Part shown: in pieces, positions 9,191 through 20,351 of the stretch
How positions within the stretch are numbered: the first letter of the stretch is position 1
Layout of the letters: each line of letters starts with the position of its first letter
Origin: Eubacteriales bacterium
GTDB taxonomy: Bacteria; Bacillota; Clostridia; Lachnospirales; Lachnospiraceae
Assembly: GCA_030527665.1 (NCBI GenBank)
Contig: JAUNAK010000012.1
Location: 1 to 49,627 of the forward strand
Direction of reading: 5' to 3'
DNA length: 49,627 nucleotides
The notes under the pieces: model-generated
Databases searched by the model: none
What the model was told of the DNA's origin: nothing
The model's input: only the letters and a program-made list of their open reading frames with translations
Translations under genes and position numbers: made by a program

Positions 9191-10957
9191 TCAGAAGTCC
9201 TCCTTATTTCCGATGATGTTTGCGATCTCAGCGGCAAGTTCCTTTTCGATCTTTCCATATTCCTCATCGATATTTTCAAGCAGTGTATATTTGAAACGTC
9301 CGATTCTCTCTCGAACTTCCATTTTGATCAGGTCATTTACCTTTGCACCCGACTCCAGTGCCTTGCTTCCCTGATCATAGAATTCAATGATCAGCTTCAT
9401 CATCAGGAACTGTTTCGGAAGAGCGGTATAGGTATCGATCTCGTCGAAGGAGTTCTGATGCAGGAAGTCCTCACGAATGGAGCGGGCTGCTTCCATTTTC
9501 AGACGATCCTGTGCACCGAGGGCATCCATACCGACCATCTTGACGATCTCATCGAGCTCTGCCTCATCCTGCAGCAGGTTCATCATTCTCTGACGCAGGT
9601 TCATCCACTCGGCATTTACATTTGCATTGAACCAGTCTCCCATATCGTACAGAGAATAGCTGTTCAGCCAGTTGATGGCCGGGAAATGTCTCTTATAGGC
9701 AAGAGCTGCATCCAGTCCCCAGTAAACCTTTACGATACGAAGAGTTGCCTGAGAAACCGGCTCGGAGATATCTCCACCCGGAGGAGAAACGGCACCGATT
9801 ACGGAAAGTGCACCGATGGTATCTTCACTTCCCAGAACACGTACACGGCCGGCACGCTCATAGAACTGTGCCAGACGGGATCCCAGATAGGCCGGATAAC
9901 CTTCCTCACCCGGCATCTCTTCCAGACGTCCGGACATCTCTCGAAGTGCCTCCGCCCAGCGGGATGTGGAGTCTGCCATCAATGCTACGGAATATCCCAT
10001 GTCACGGAAATACTCGGCAATGGTAATACCGGTATAAACGGATGCCTCACGGGCAGCAACCGGCATATCGGAAGTATTGGCGATCAGAACGGTACGCTCC
10101 ATCAGGGAACGTCCGGTCTTCGGATCCTTCAGCTCCGGGAACTCGTTCAGAACGTCGGTCATCTCATTGCCGCGCTCACCGCAGCCGATATATACAACGA
10201 TATCTGCTTCTGCCCATTTTGCCAGCTGGTGCTGAATAACGGTCTTGCCGGAACCGAACGGACCCGGAACGGCTGCAACACCGCCCTTTGCGATCGGGAA
10301 CAGGGCATCAACAACACGCTGGCCGGTAACCAACGGCATCTCCAGCGGCAGTTTCTGCTTGTACGGACGTCCGCGTCGAACCGGCCATTTCTGCATCATG
10401 CAGACTTCTTTGTCACCGGAAGCGGTTTCAATAACAGCGATCGTCTCGACAACGGTAAAGGATCCTTCACGGATCTCCTTGATCGTACCGCTGATTCCGA
10501 AAGGTACCATGATCTTCTGTACGACCGATGCCGTCTCCTGTACGGTTCCCAGTACGTCACCCGGCTCTACGCTGTCTCCGACAGCAGCCTTCGGTACGAA
10601 GTCCCATTTCACATCTCTTTTCAGAGAAGGAACCTCAACGCCACGCAGCAGACTGTTTCCGCCGGTAGCTCTCATGATCTCATCCAGCGGTCTCTGAATA
10701 CCGTCATAGATGGAGCTGATCAGACCGGGTCCCAGTTCTACGGACATCGGCGCACCGGTGGATTCTACCGGCTCACCCGGTCCCAGACCGGAAGTCTCTT
10801 CATATACCTGAATCGATGCCTCATCTCCGTGCATCTCAATGATCTCACCGATCAGTCTCTGTTTACTGACGCGGACTACGTCGGACATGTTCGCATCCTT
10901 CATACCTGATGCAACTACCAGAGGTCCGGCTACTTTTTTTATTGTTCCAATGCTCAT
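9191..10957 (-). CDS. ntpA: V-type ATPase catalytic subunit A
   Basis: 588 residues, full length. This is the catalytic ATPase of the A3B3 head. Visible features are the N-terminal barrel ([16 protein letters not shown]), the A-specific insertion of about 90 residues with [11 protein letters not shown], Walker A GPFGSGKT (about 233-240), ERGNEMT and the [27 protein letters not shown] region (split here by its Gly-rich turns). The C-terminus is helical. ATG at 10957 after AGAGGTGAT. It lies 36 bp after ntpG and 2 bp before ntpB. Whether it runs as a pump or a synthase cannot be read from this subunit. Confidence 0.97.
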   Translation of the reverse strand: MSIGTIKKVAGPLVVASGMKDANMSDVVRVSKQRLIGEIIEMHGDEASIQVYEETSGLGPGEPVESTGAPMSVELGPGLISSIYDGIQRPLDEIMRATGGNSLLRGVEVPSLKRDVKWDFVPKAAVGDSVEPGDVLGTVQETASVVQKIMVPFGISGTIKEIREGSFTVVETIAVIETASGDKEVCMMQKWPVRRGRPYKQKLPLEMPLVTGQRVVDALFPIAKGGVAAVPGPFGSGKTVIQHQLAKWAEADIVVYIGCGERGNEMTDVLNEFPELKDPKTGRSLMERTVLIANTSDMPVAAREASVYTGITIAEYFRDMGYSVALMADSTSRWAEALREMSGRLEEMPGEEGYPAYLGSRLAQFYERAGRVRVLGSEDTIGALSVIGAVSPPGGDISEPVSQATLRIVKVYWGLDAALAYKRHFPAINWLNSYSLYDMGDWFNANVNAEWMNLRQRMMNLLQDEAELDEIVKMVGMDALGAQDRLKMEAARSIREDFLHQNSFDEIDTYTALPKQFLMMKLIIEFYDQGSKALESGAKVNDLIKMEVRERIGRFKYTLLENIDEEYGKIEKELAAEIANIIGNKEDF

Positions 10958-10993
10958 GTGAACAGATCACCTCTTTCTGCTATATCTGATTCC

Positions 10994-11317
10994 TTATCGA
11001 TCGCCGCTAAAAAGAATATCCGATCCAACAGCCTGTTCTACGGATTTCTTGACGCCTTCCACACCTTTTCCGGTGTTTCCGAAAGATCCCGGGATCTGAA
11101 TGATCGCCGGAAGCATACGATCCTTGTATTTTTCAATTTCGCTCTGTATTCTGGCTGCCAGTTCTTCCGTAATATAGATAACGGCGTACTCTCCTGCTGC
11201 CAGTCTGTGCAGTGTTTTTGCGCTTTCCACGGTTTCCGTTACGGGAAATGTATCCAGACCCAGCGCAGCGAAGCCGTAGATACTATCATAGTCCCCTAAT
11301 ACTGCGATCTTATACAT
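10994..11317 (-). CDS. ntpG: V-type ATPase subunit F (NtpG in enterococcal naming)
   Basis: 107 residues, normal size. Subunit F binds the D shaft and tunes ATPase activity. Sequence features are MYKIAVLGDYDSIYGF at the start and EYAVIYITEELAARI mid-protein, the Rossmann-like F fold, then a PAIIQIPGS motif and a C-terminal helix (GVKKSVEQAVG). The ATG at 11317 overlaps the end of ntpC by 8 nt, indicating coupled translation. Confidence 0.93.
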   Translation of the reverse strand: MYKIAVLGDYDSIYGFAALGLDTFPVTETVESAKTLHRLAAGEYAVIYITEELAARIQSEIEKYKDRMLPAIIQIPGSFGNTGKGVEGVKKSVEQAVGSDILFSGDR

Positions 11318-12278
11318 ACATTTTCCTTACCCTTTCCCGAATGGATGCTACCGACAGGCCGTTCAGTCTGCCCGACAGAATGATACGGACTGTTTTGATC
11401 TCATTCTCACGAGCCAGGGCATAGGCTACGACCGGTCCGACGGAGAATGACTCATATTTCTGCGGCCGAACCGAATCGATGATCCGGTCATCGCACCACC
11501 GTTCAAAAACAGAGGGAGACTGCTCCAGAGCCTCTGCGGCACCGGCATACGCGGTCGTCTTCAGATACTCCCGAATCGCATCTACCCCGTTTGCTGCCGC
11601 ACGGGCCAGTGCCTCCGTACTCAGCGAAGCGCAGTCAGCCAGAGCACGTTTTGTGAAATCCGCAGATTTTCCGGTTTTCGCACAGCGAACAGCAATCTTG
11701 ATGTCTGCAATTGCAACATAGGAATCGGAATAACTTCGGATAACTTCCTCCCCGGACTCTTTTCCTGCCTGGCGGATTGCCTGCAGGCAGGCTTTGTCAA
11801 TGATCATATCGCAAAGCTGTCCGTCCCGTCCGTGCAGCAATGCCTCATAGGCTTCTTCTGCAGGTTTTGCCATCATAACCGGCAGATCACCGAAGGCCCG
11901 CTCCTTTACCTTCTCCAGCAGGAATGCCGAAGACGGTACGGTATCCGGATAAAATACATCGGTACGCTCACTTCCGCTGCAGACCAGCTTGATCGCTGCC
12001 TTCAGATTGTGGAACAGATTCGGATAATTCAGAACCTCAAATACCGACATGTCCTTCACAAGATCCCGAACCTCCGCCCAGGTCTTTTCACTCTCGCAGG
12101 CAAGAATTGCCTCCGCTTCCAGCGGAGTATCCGCGTCGCCCCAGCCCTTCTCGATCAGAAACTGCAGGCACTGCTCATAGTTTCGGCAGGCAAGCAGCTG
12201 ATCGATCACTGCTGCATTAAACAACGTTACTTCCTTCGCCCTTACTCTGGCAACCGCATAAGTATACTGTAAATCCAT
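11310..12278 (-). CDS. ntpC: V-type ATPase subunit C
   Basis: 322 residues. Subunit C (V-ATPase d-type) sits between the membrane ring and the central shaft. It begins MDLQYTYAVARVRAKE, typical for this family, and is almost all helical with three internal repeats, which fits the funnel-shaped fold. ATG at 12278 follows AAGGAGG. It is the fifth gene in the operon, after ntpE, with an 8-nt overlap into ntpG. Confidence 0.93.
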   Translation of the reverse strand: MDLQYTYAVARVRAKEVTLFNAAVIDQLLACRNYEQCLQFLIEKGWGDADTPLEAEAILACESEKTWAEVRDLVKDMSVFEVLNYPNLFHNLKAAIKLVCSGSERTDVFYPDTVPSSAFLLEKVKERAFGDLPVMMAKPAEEAYEALLHGRDGQLCDMIIDKACLQAIRQAGKESGEEVIRSYSDSYVAIADIKIAVRCAKTGKSADFTKRALADCASLSTEALARAAANGVDAIREYLKTTAYAGAAEALEQSPSVFERWCDDRIIDSVRPQKYESFSVGPVVAYALARENEIKTVRIILSGRLNGLSVASIRERVRKMYV

Positions 12279-12305
12279 TTTTACTTCCTCCTTGTGCGGT
12301 CTGTT

Positions 12306-12896
12306 TTACAAAAATACTTCCTTATTGATAATATCCTGCAGGCGGTCCTTTTCTGCATTGAAAAGTGCCTTGAATGTACAGTTCTCTTCGATGCCTCCGT
12401 AGGAAAGAACGAAGCCGTTTTCGATGTTTCTTACTTCACCGAGCTTCAGCGTGCCGCCCTTCTCTGCCGCAATATCTGCTGCCTCTTTCTCAAATCCTCC
12501 GGGAAGCCGCTTTCTGTCCTTTGCCGAAAAGCAGATCGTTCCTGCTTCCGGCTGTACATATTTGCGGAGCATCCGGCGAATCACAGCAAAGTATGCATCG
12601 TCATCCATTGTATCCAGCTTTTCATAAGCCTTTGCAAGGACATCGGCAATCACTTCCTGTCTGGCTCTGAGCATTGCGGTCCTTCTCTGCAGTTCTGCAG
12701 ATGACTGTGTCCGCTCCTCATATGCCGCTGCATCTGCCGCGGCCTTTGCAGCCAGATCTTCTTTTAATTTCTCAGCGTCAGCATTCGCTTTTTCACGGAT
12801 GCCGGCTGCCTCCGCCTCTGCGGCTGCAGTCAGCTTTGCCGCATTTGCGGCAGCTTCCTCAGCGATCTGCGCGAGCATTTTTTCTAATCCAGTCAT
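12306..12896 (-). CDS. ntpE: V-type ATPase subunit E (peripheral stalk)
   Basis: 196 residues. E pairs with the NtpF-type coiled coil as the stator stalk. The N-terminal 90 residues are an Ala/Glu/Lys-rich coiled coil (AEEAAANAAKLTAAAEAEAA pattern). The C-terminal half is a globular domain that contacts the A3B3 head (VLSYGGIEENCTFKALFNAE). ATG at 12896 after AAGGAGAG. Order and size match the family. Confidence 0.93.
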   Translation of the reverse strand: MTGLEKMLAQIAEEAAANAAKLTAAAEAEAAGIREKANADAEKLKEDLAAKAAADAAAYEERTQSSAELQRRTAMLRARQEVIADVLAKAYEKLDTMDDDAYFAVIRRMLRKYVQPEAGTICFSAKDRKRLPGGFEKEAADIAAEKGGTLKLGEVRNIENGFVLSYGGIEENCTFKALFNAEKDRLQDIINKEVFL

Positions 12897-12946
12897 ATGT
12901 CCGCTCTCCTTCTCATGTTCCGTTTCCGACTATACCGCTCGAATGA

Positions 12947-15453
<2,507 letters not shown>

Positions 15454-15522
15454 ATTCATCCCTCCTTCCTGTAATTACTTTGATTCGACCAGACTGTAAG
15501 TATCCAATACCCTCCTGTTTTC

Positions 15523-15831
15523 TCAGATCAGGGCATCGATCACTGCCTGAATTGCCTGCTCCTGTTTCTCTGCTGCCGCTGCCTTCATGGATGCAATATC
15601 CGCATCTGCTGCCGCTGCTTCCACCGCTCGTACAGCTTCTCCTTTTACTTTCGCATCCTTCATAGCACTTTCTGCATCTGCCTGTGCTTCCTGTCGGGCT
15701 TTTTCAATCAGAGCTTCTCCATCCGCCTTTGCTTCGGCCAGGATCTTCTCACATGCCGCTTTTGCAATGCGAATTTTCTCTTCCGCTTCGTCCTCGGCAG
15801 CTTTCACTGCACGAATCGTATCCTGTACCAA
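15523..15831 (-). CDS. ntpF: V-type ATPase peripheral-stalk coiled-coil subunit (NtpF / G-H type)
   Basis: 102 residues, starting with TTG at 15829-15831. AAAGGAGG ends 7 nt before it, and the extension upstream of it (to 16092) crosses the promoter. The protein is one Ala/Glu/Lys coiled coil (VQDTIRAVKAAEDEAEEKI onward), as in the stalk partner of subunit E. It is the first gene of an operon whose order, F-I-K-E-C-G-A-B-D, equals that of the E. hirae ntp operon up to ntpD. Sequence alone is low-complexity, so the call rests largely on position. Confidence 0.85.
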   Translation of the reverse strand: MVQDTIRAVKAAEDEAEEKIRIAKAACEKILAEAKADGEALIEKARQEAQADAESAMKDAKVKGEAVRAVEAAAADADIASMKAAAAEKQEQAIQAVIDALI

Positions 15832-15934
15832 TCGAACACCTCCTTTAGCTTCACATACCTCAATTTCCGCGTTTGCTGCATTTGCCTTCCGTTTTCGATA
15901 TGGATTTGTGCATATTAACAGCTTAATAATAAAT

Positions 15935-15943
15935 ATTATAGCA
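15935..15943 (-). promoter_or_regulatory. Extended -10 promoter of the V-ATPase operon
   Basis: Minus strand TGC-TATAAT (TG at 15942-15943, TATAAT at 15935-15940) is a perfect extended -10 with no good -35. The leader to the TTG start would be about 95 nt. Confidence 0.65.
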
Positions 15944-16174
15944 TTTCTCGTCGCCTTTTGTATTTCCAATATAGAAAAAAGCACTCCAATATTTGGAATA
16001 CTGTGCAAGCAGAATGCATTACCCGATGCAATTTCAAGCGTGCTGTCTATTTTTGCATGCAATTCTGCCTTACAAGTGCATACAAATCCCATATATACTT
16101 ATATAGCAAGTTTTATGCCAGCCAGAATCGTGTTTTCTTCCTTCCCGTATGACTTATCTTCGCTATTGAACTAA

Positions 16175-16274
16175 GCACATCCGGCTGAATATCTACACAT
16201 CCGGCTGCAGATCCACATACACGGCTGTAAATCTGCATAACCGACTGGATATTCACATAACCGACTGTAGATCA
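16175..16274. repeat. Array of five direct 20-bp repeats upstream of the V-ATPase promoter
   Basis: Five imperfect units with an exact 20-bp period start at 16175, 16195, 16215, 16235 and 16255. The consensus is roughly RCATAACCGGCTGNAGATCT. They lie about 235 bp upstream of the ntp -10 element and about 135 bp past the groEL terminator. The spacing is two helical turns, so a bound protein would see each copy on the same DNA face. No coding frame is apparent. Confidence 0.85.
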
Positions 16275-16408
16275 CCTTATCCACGATTTTGTTTAATAAC
16301 AAATTTATCGTATCTCAAAACTGACCATTGGTCAATTTACTATTTGTAGAGTATATCTTGTATCAAAATGAATTTTGGTCATTTTTAATATTACTGGTTT
16401 TTTTACGC

Positions 16409-16454
16409 AAAAAGGCCGTCCGAACTCGTGTATACGAGCCCGAACGGCCTTTTT
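16409..16454. terminator. Bidirectional terminator downstream of groEL
   Basis: AAAAAGGCCGT pairs with ACGGCCTTTTT (11 bp), enclosing an inner CTCGT/ACGAG hairpin, with T-tails on both strands. It is about 415 bp after the groEL stop, beyond the 164-bp tandem duplication, so that duplication is probably in the groEL 3' UTR. Confidence 0.9.
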
Positions 16455-16500
16455 AATTTGTTCAATTGTAATAAAGCAAATGACCAGGCATCTGCCCGTG

Positions 16501-16858
16501 CGAGCACGGCTCAGCCATGGCTGCAGCGCGAAACTTTTATACCGATGAAAGCCGATTGCTCCGTGCAGAGCACTCCCGCAATCGCCGACGATATGAGCAT
16601 TCCGGCTTTTCAGCCTCCATGCTCATATCGTCTTGCCCGCGCTATATCCATAGCTTCGCTTGTGCGAGCACAGCTCAGCCATGGCTGCAGCGCGAAACTT
16701 TTATACCGATGAAAGCCGATTGCTCCGTGCAGAGCACTCCCGCAATCGCCGACGATATGAGCATTCCGGCTTTTCAGCCTCCATGCTCATATCGTCTTGC
16801 CCGCGCTATATCCATAGCTTCGCTTGTGCGAGCACAGCTCAGCCATGGCTGCAGCGCG
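16501..16858. repeat. 164-bp tandem duplication next to the groEL stop (2.2 copies)
   Basis: Unit 1 is 16501-16664 and unit 2 is 16665-16828; I see one difference (at 16508). A third, partial copy of 30 bp covers 16829-16858 and ends 11 bp from the groEL stop. Each unit holds a perfect 14-bp inverted repeat GACGATATGAGCAT/ATGCTCATATCGTC with an 18-nt loop (16587-16632 and 16751-16796), plus the palindrome CAGCCATGGCTG. Open frames through it follow the repeat and look accidental. Confidence 0.9.
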
Positions 16859-16869
16859 GGCTTTCATCT

Positions 16870-18489
<1,620 letters not shown>

Positions 18490-18523
18490 TTAATAGCCTC
18501 CTGTAAAAAATTTCATTTCAGTT

Positions 18524-18566
18524 AGGAGATGACTCCCCCTTGTCCAGGAGATGACTCCCCTTATCC
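18524..18566. repeat. Tandem mini-hairpin repeat in the groES-groEL spacer
   Basis: Two consecutive units of 21-22 bp, AGGAGATGACTCCCC followed by TTGTCC or TTATCC. Each can fold as GGAG-ATGA-CTCC. In the mRNA they would form two small stem-loops between the two genes. Confidence 0.8.
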
Positions 18567-18616
18567 GGTGTCTGCCGGGCAGGCATCCGGTTTTCTTCTA
18601 TATGCTGTCTTCGCTA

Positions 18617-18889
18617 TCAGCGAATGATTGCAAGAATATCCTGCTGATCGATCACGATATACTCTTCGTTCTCAAATTTTACAGTTGTTCCGGAATATTT
18701 TCCGAAAATAACCTTATCGCCTTCAGCAACTTCCATTTTTACGTCTTCTGTTCCCGGTCCTACAGAAATAACAACAGCCTCCTGCGGTTTCTCCTGTGCG
18801 GAAGATGTAAGAATGATACCGGAAGCGGTCTTCTCCTCTGCTTCCACCTGTTTCAGAATAACTCTTGCGCCTAACGGAACTAACTTCAT
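18617..18889 (-). CDS. groS: Co-chaperonin GroES
   Basis: 90 residues, slightly short but normal for clostridia. It caps the GroEL chamber. Recognisable segments are MKLVPLGARVILKQVEAEEK, the mobile loop EEKTASGIILTSSAQEKPQE (about 19-38), VVISVGPGTED, and the C-terminal YIVIDQQDILAII. ATG at 18889 with AGGAGG upstream. First gene of the groES-groEL operon, about 50 bp behind CIRCE. Confidence 0.97.
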   Translation of the reverse strand: MKLVPLGARVILKQVEAEEKTASGIILTSSAQEKPQEAVVISVGPGTEDVKMEVAEGDKVIFGKYSGTTVKFENEEYIVIDQQDILAIIR

Positions 18890-18937
18890 GATCTATTCCT
18901 CCTTTATCTGTGCCTTGGCACCTCTATTTCCGACTTA

Positions 18938-18964
18938 TTAGCACTCGCCCTGTTTGAGTGCTAC
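18938..18964. promoter_or_regulatory. CIRCE element (HrcA operator) of groES-groEL
   Basis: TTAGCACTC-N9-GAGTGCTAC matches the CIRCE consensus at all but the last position. It lies 49 bp before the groES start and just downstream of the promoter. Confidence 0.95.
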
Positions 18965-18976
18965 TCAGCACTGATA

Positions 18977-19005
18977 ATAATAGTGAAATACCTGTCATTT
19001 AGCAA
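18977..19005 (-). promoter_or_regulatory. SigA-type promoter of groES-groEL
   Basis: Minus strand TTGCTA (19000-19005), 17 nt, TATTAT (18977-18982). It places the start site at or beside CIRCE, as expected for HrcA repression. Confidence 0.8.
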
Positions 19006-19131
19006 CTCCATATTTTTCGCACTATTCTAAGTTTTTCACCATTATACTCTGTTTTTCTCGTTTTTCCACTGTTTTTTATATGCGTGTCCTTTTTTCGGCA
19101 ATTCCGGATAGAAAAAACACTATGAGAAAAA

Positions 19132-19165
19132 CAGGAGCATTCATTCGCCTGAATGAATGCTCCTG
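19132..19165 (-). terminator. Terminator of codY
   Basis: CAGGAGCATTCATTC and GAATGAATGCTCCTG form a perfect 15-bp stem with a 4-nt loop; the minus strand continues with TTTTTCTC. It lies 34 bp after the codY stop. Confidence 0.92.
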
Positions 19166-19198
19166 CCGTATGGTATATCTACGCATTTGTACATTTGA

Positions 19199-19993
19199 TT
19201 ATCTGTTTTTGTCATCTGCAGCCTTCTCTTTGATCTCCTTCAATTCGTCAAAGATATAATTGTTCAGTACCTTGATATAGGTACCTTTCATGCCGCTGGA
19301 ACGTGACTCGATAACTCCTGCACTTTCGAATTTGCGAAGTGCATTAACAATAACCGAGCGGGTGATTCCGACACGATCGGCGATTTTGCTTGCAACAAGG
19401 ATGCCTTCTTCTCCCTTCAGCTCCTCAAAGATATGGACGATTGCTTCCATCTCGGAATACGATAAGGTACTGAAAGCAGATTTAACGACCTGGATCTTGC
19501 GATTCTCCTCTACGTTCTCTTCATTTACGGAACGCATCATCTCCAGACCAACAACGGTTGTACCATACTCGCTTACGATGATATCATCGATATCATACTG
19601 CGGCTCAAAGCGATACATGAATACAGTTCCCAGTCTCTCACCGGCAATCTCGATCGGGTTAATGATCGCTGTATATTTGCTGCATTCCTCTCCTTCAAAT
19701 CCGAGGGTGCTCAGATTGACATTCTCTTTTGTGGAAAGGACGTTCAAAAAGCGGTCATTCAGAAGCGGATCCACATGGGTTCCTACTTCATCGGTAAGAA
19801 GCTCGGTGATCTCATCCACCCCTTTGCAGGCAGCAATTCCCAATACCTTTCCTTTTTTACTGATTACAAGAATATTAGATTCCAGACAATCTACCAGAAC
19901 TCTGCAGATATCGTTGAAAACCACTTTTGTAGAACTGTTGTTATGTAGAAGTTTATTGATCTTTCTCGTTTTATCAAGCAGCTGAACACTCAT
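19199..19993 (-). CDS. codY: Global nutrient-sensing repressor CodY
   Basis: 264 residues, full length. CodY senses branched-chain amino acids and GTP and represses starvation genes in Firmicutes. The N-terminal GAF domain (about 1-155) starts MSVQLLDKTRKINKLLHNN. The C-terminal winged helix has GILVASKIADRVGITRSVIV and NALRKFESAGVIESRSSGMK, a CodY hallmark. It follows topA on the same strand but after a terminator, so it has its own promoter in the 358-bp gap. A 12/15 match to the CodY box lies there, so autoregulation is possible. Confidence 0.97.
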   Translation of the reverse strand: MSVQLLDKTRKINKLLHNNSSTKVVFNDICRVLVDCLESNILVISKKGKVLGIAACKGVDEITELLTDEVGTHVDPLLNDRFLNVLSTKENVNLSTLGFEGEECSKYTAIINPIEIAGERLGTVFMYRFEPQYDIDDIIVSEYGTTVVGLEMMRSVNEENVEENRKIQVVKSAFSTLSYSEMEAIVHIFEELKGEEGILVASKIADRVGITRSVIVNALRKFESAGVIESRSSGMKGTYIKVLNNYIFDELKEIKEKAADDKNR

Positions 19994-20122
19994 TGTAATC
20001 CCCTTTCCCTTTTCGGATGACTATTCAGTATTATCTCACTATTTCCCATATTATGTATACTTTTTCTCTTACGTTGCAGGAATTGTATCACAATAGTCAA
20101 TTTTTTTCAACATTTTTATCGG

Positions 20123-20137
20123 ATTTTTCCAAAAATT
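20123..20137. promoter_or_regulatory. Possible CodY box upstream of codY
   Basis: Minus strand AATTTTTGGAAAAAT against consensus AATTTTCWGAAAATT gives 12 of 15 matches. It is 130 bp upstream of the codY start, in an A/T-rich stretch where chance matches are likely. Confidence 0.3.
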
Positions 20138-20155
20138 TTATGTCTATTCATACGT

Positions 20156-20178
20156 AAATTGTGCACACAGCACAATTT
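20156..20178. promoter_or_regulatory. Perfect 9-bp inverted repeat upstream of codY, operator-like
   Basis: AAATTGTGC-N5-GCACAATTT is a perfect dyad in the 358-bp codY-topA gap (19994-20351). A second, looser dyad, GTTCACC-CTGT to ACAGGTGAAC, covers 20219-20255. Neither is followed by a T-run, so they look like protein-binding sites or leader structures rather than terminators. No gene is visible in this gap. Confidence 0.5.
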
Positions 20179-20288
20179 CCAGCACTTTTTGGAGCCAAAA
20201 ATGTCATGTATCAAAATTGTTCACCCTGTCAGCTCTCACTTGACTACAGGTGAACGATTGTATTTAACATTACTTTCCAAAAGCAAAA

Positions 20289-20318
20289 CAGCAGACCACT
20301 TTCGCCTGTGATCTGCTG
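20289..20318 (-). terminator. Terminator of topA
   Basis: CAGCAGA-CAC and GTG-TCTGCTG form a stem with one mismatch; the minus strand continues with TTTTGCTTTT. It lies 34 bp after the topA stop. Confidence 0.8.
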
Positions 20319-20351
20319 CTTTGTTATATACAACTATTAAGTTTTTTGTTT

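Noticed and set aside
7704-9374. 556-codon open frame antisense to ntpB, and similar ones at 9458-10909 (ntpA), 4358-5443 (msmK), 5833-6888 (PucR gene), 34047-35699 (thiI) and 40532-41920 (dnaK)
   Set aside because: Long antisense frames arise from biased codons of highly expressed genes. None has a ribosome site or family features.
15523-16092. 189-residue version of the NtpF-type protein starting at 16092
   Set aside because: The extra N-terminus crosses the extended -10 promoter and has no ribosome site, whereas the TTG at 15831 has a perfect one.
16175-16274. CRISPR array
   Set aside because: The 20-bp units are contiguous with no spacers, and no cas genes are present. The same holds for the arrays at 22718 and 49558.
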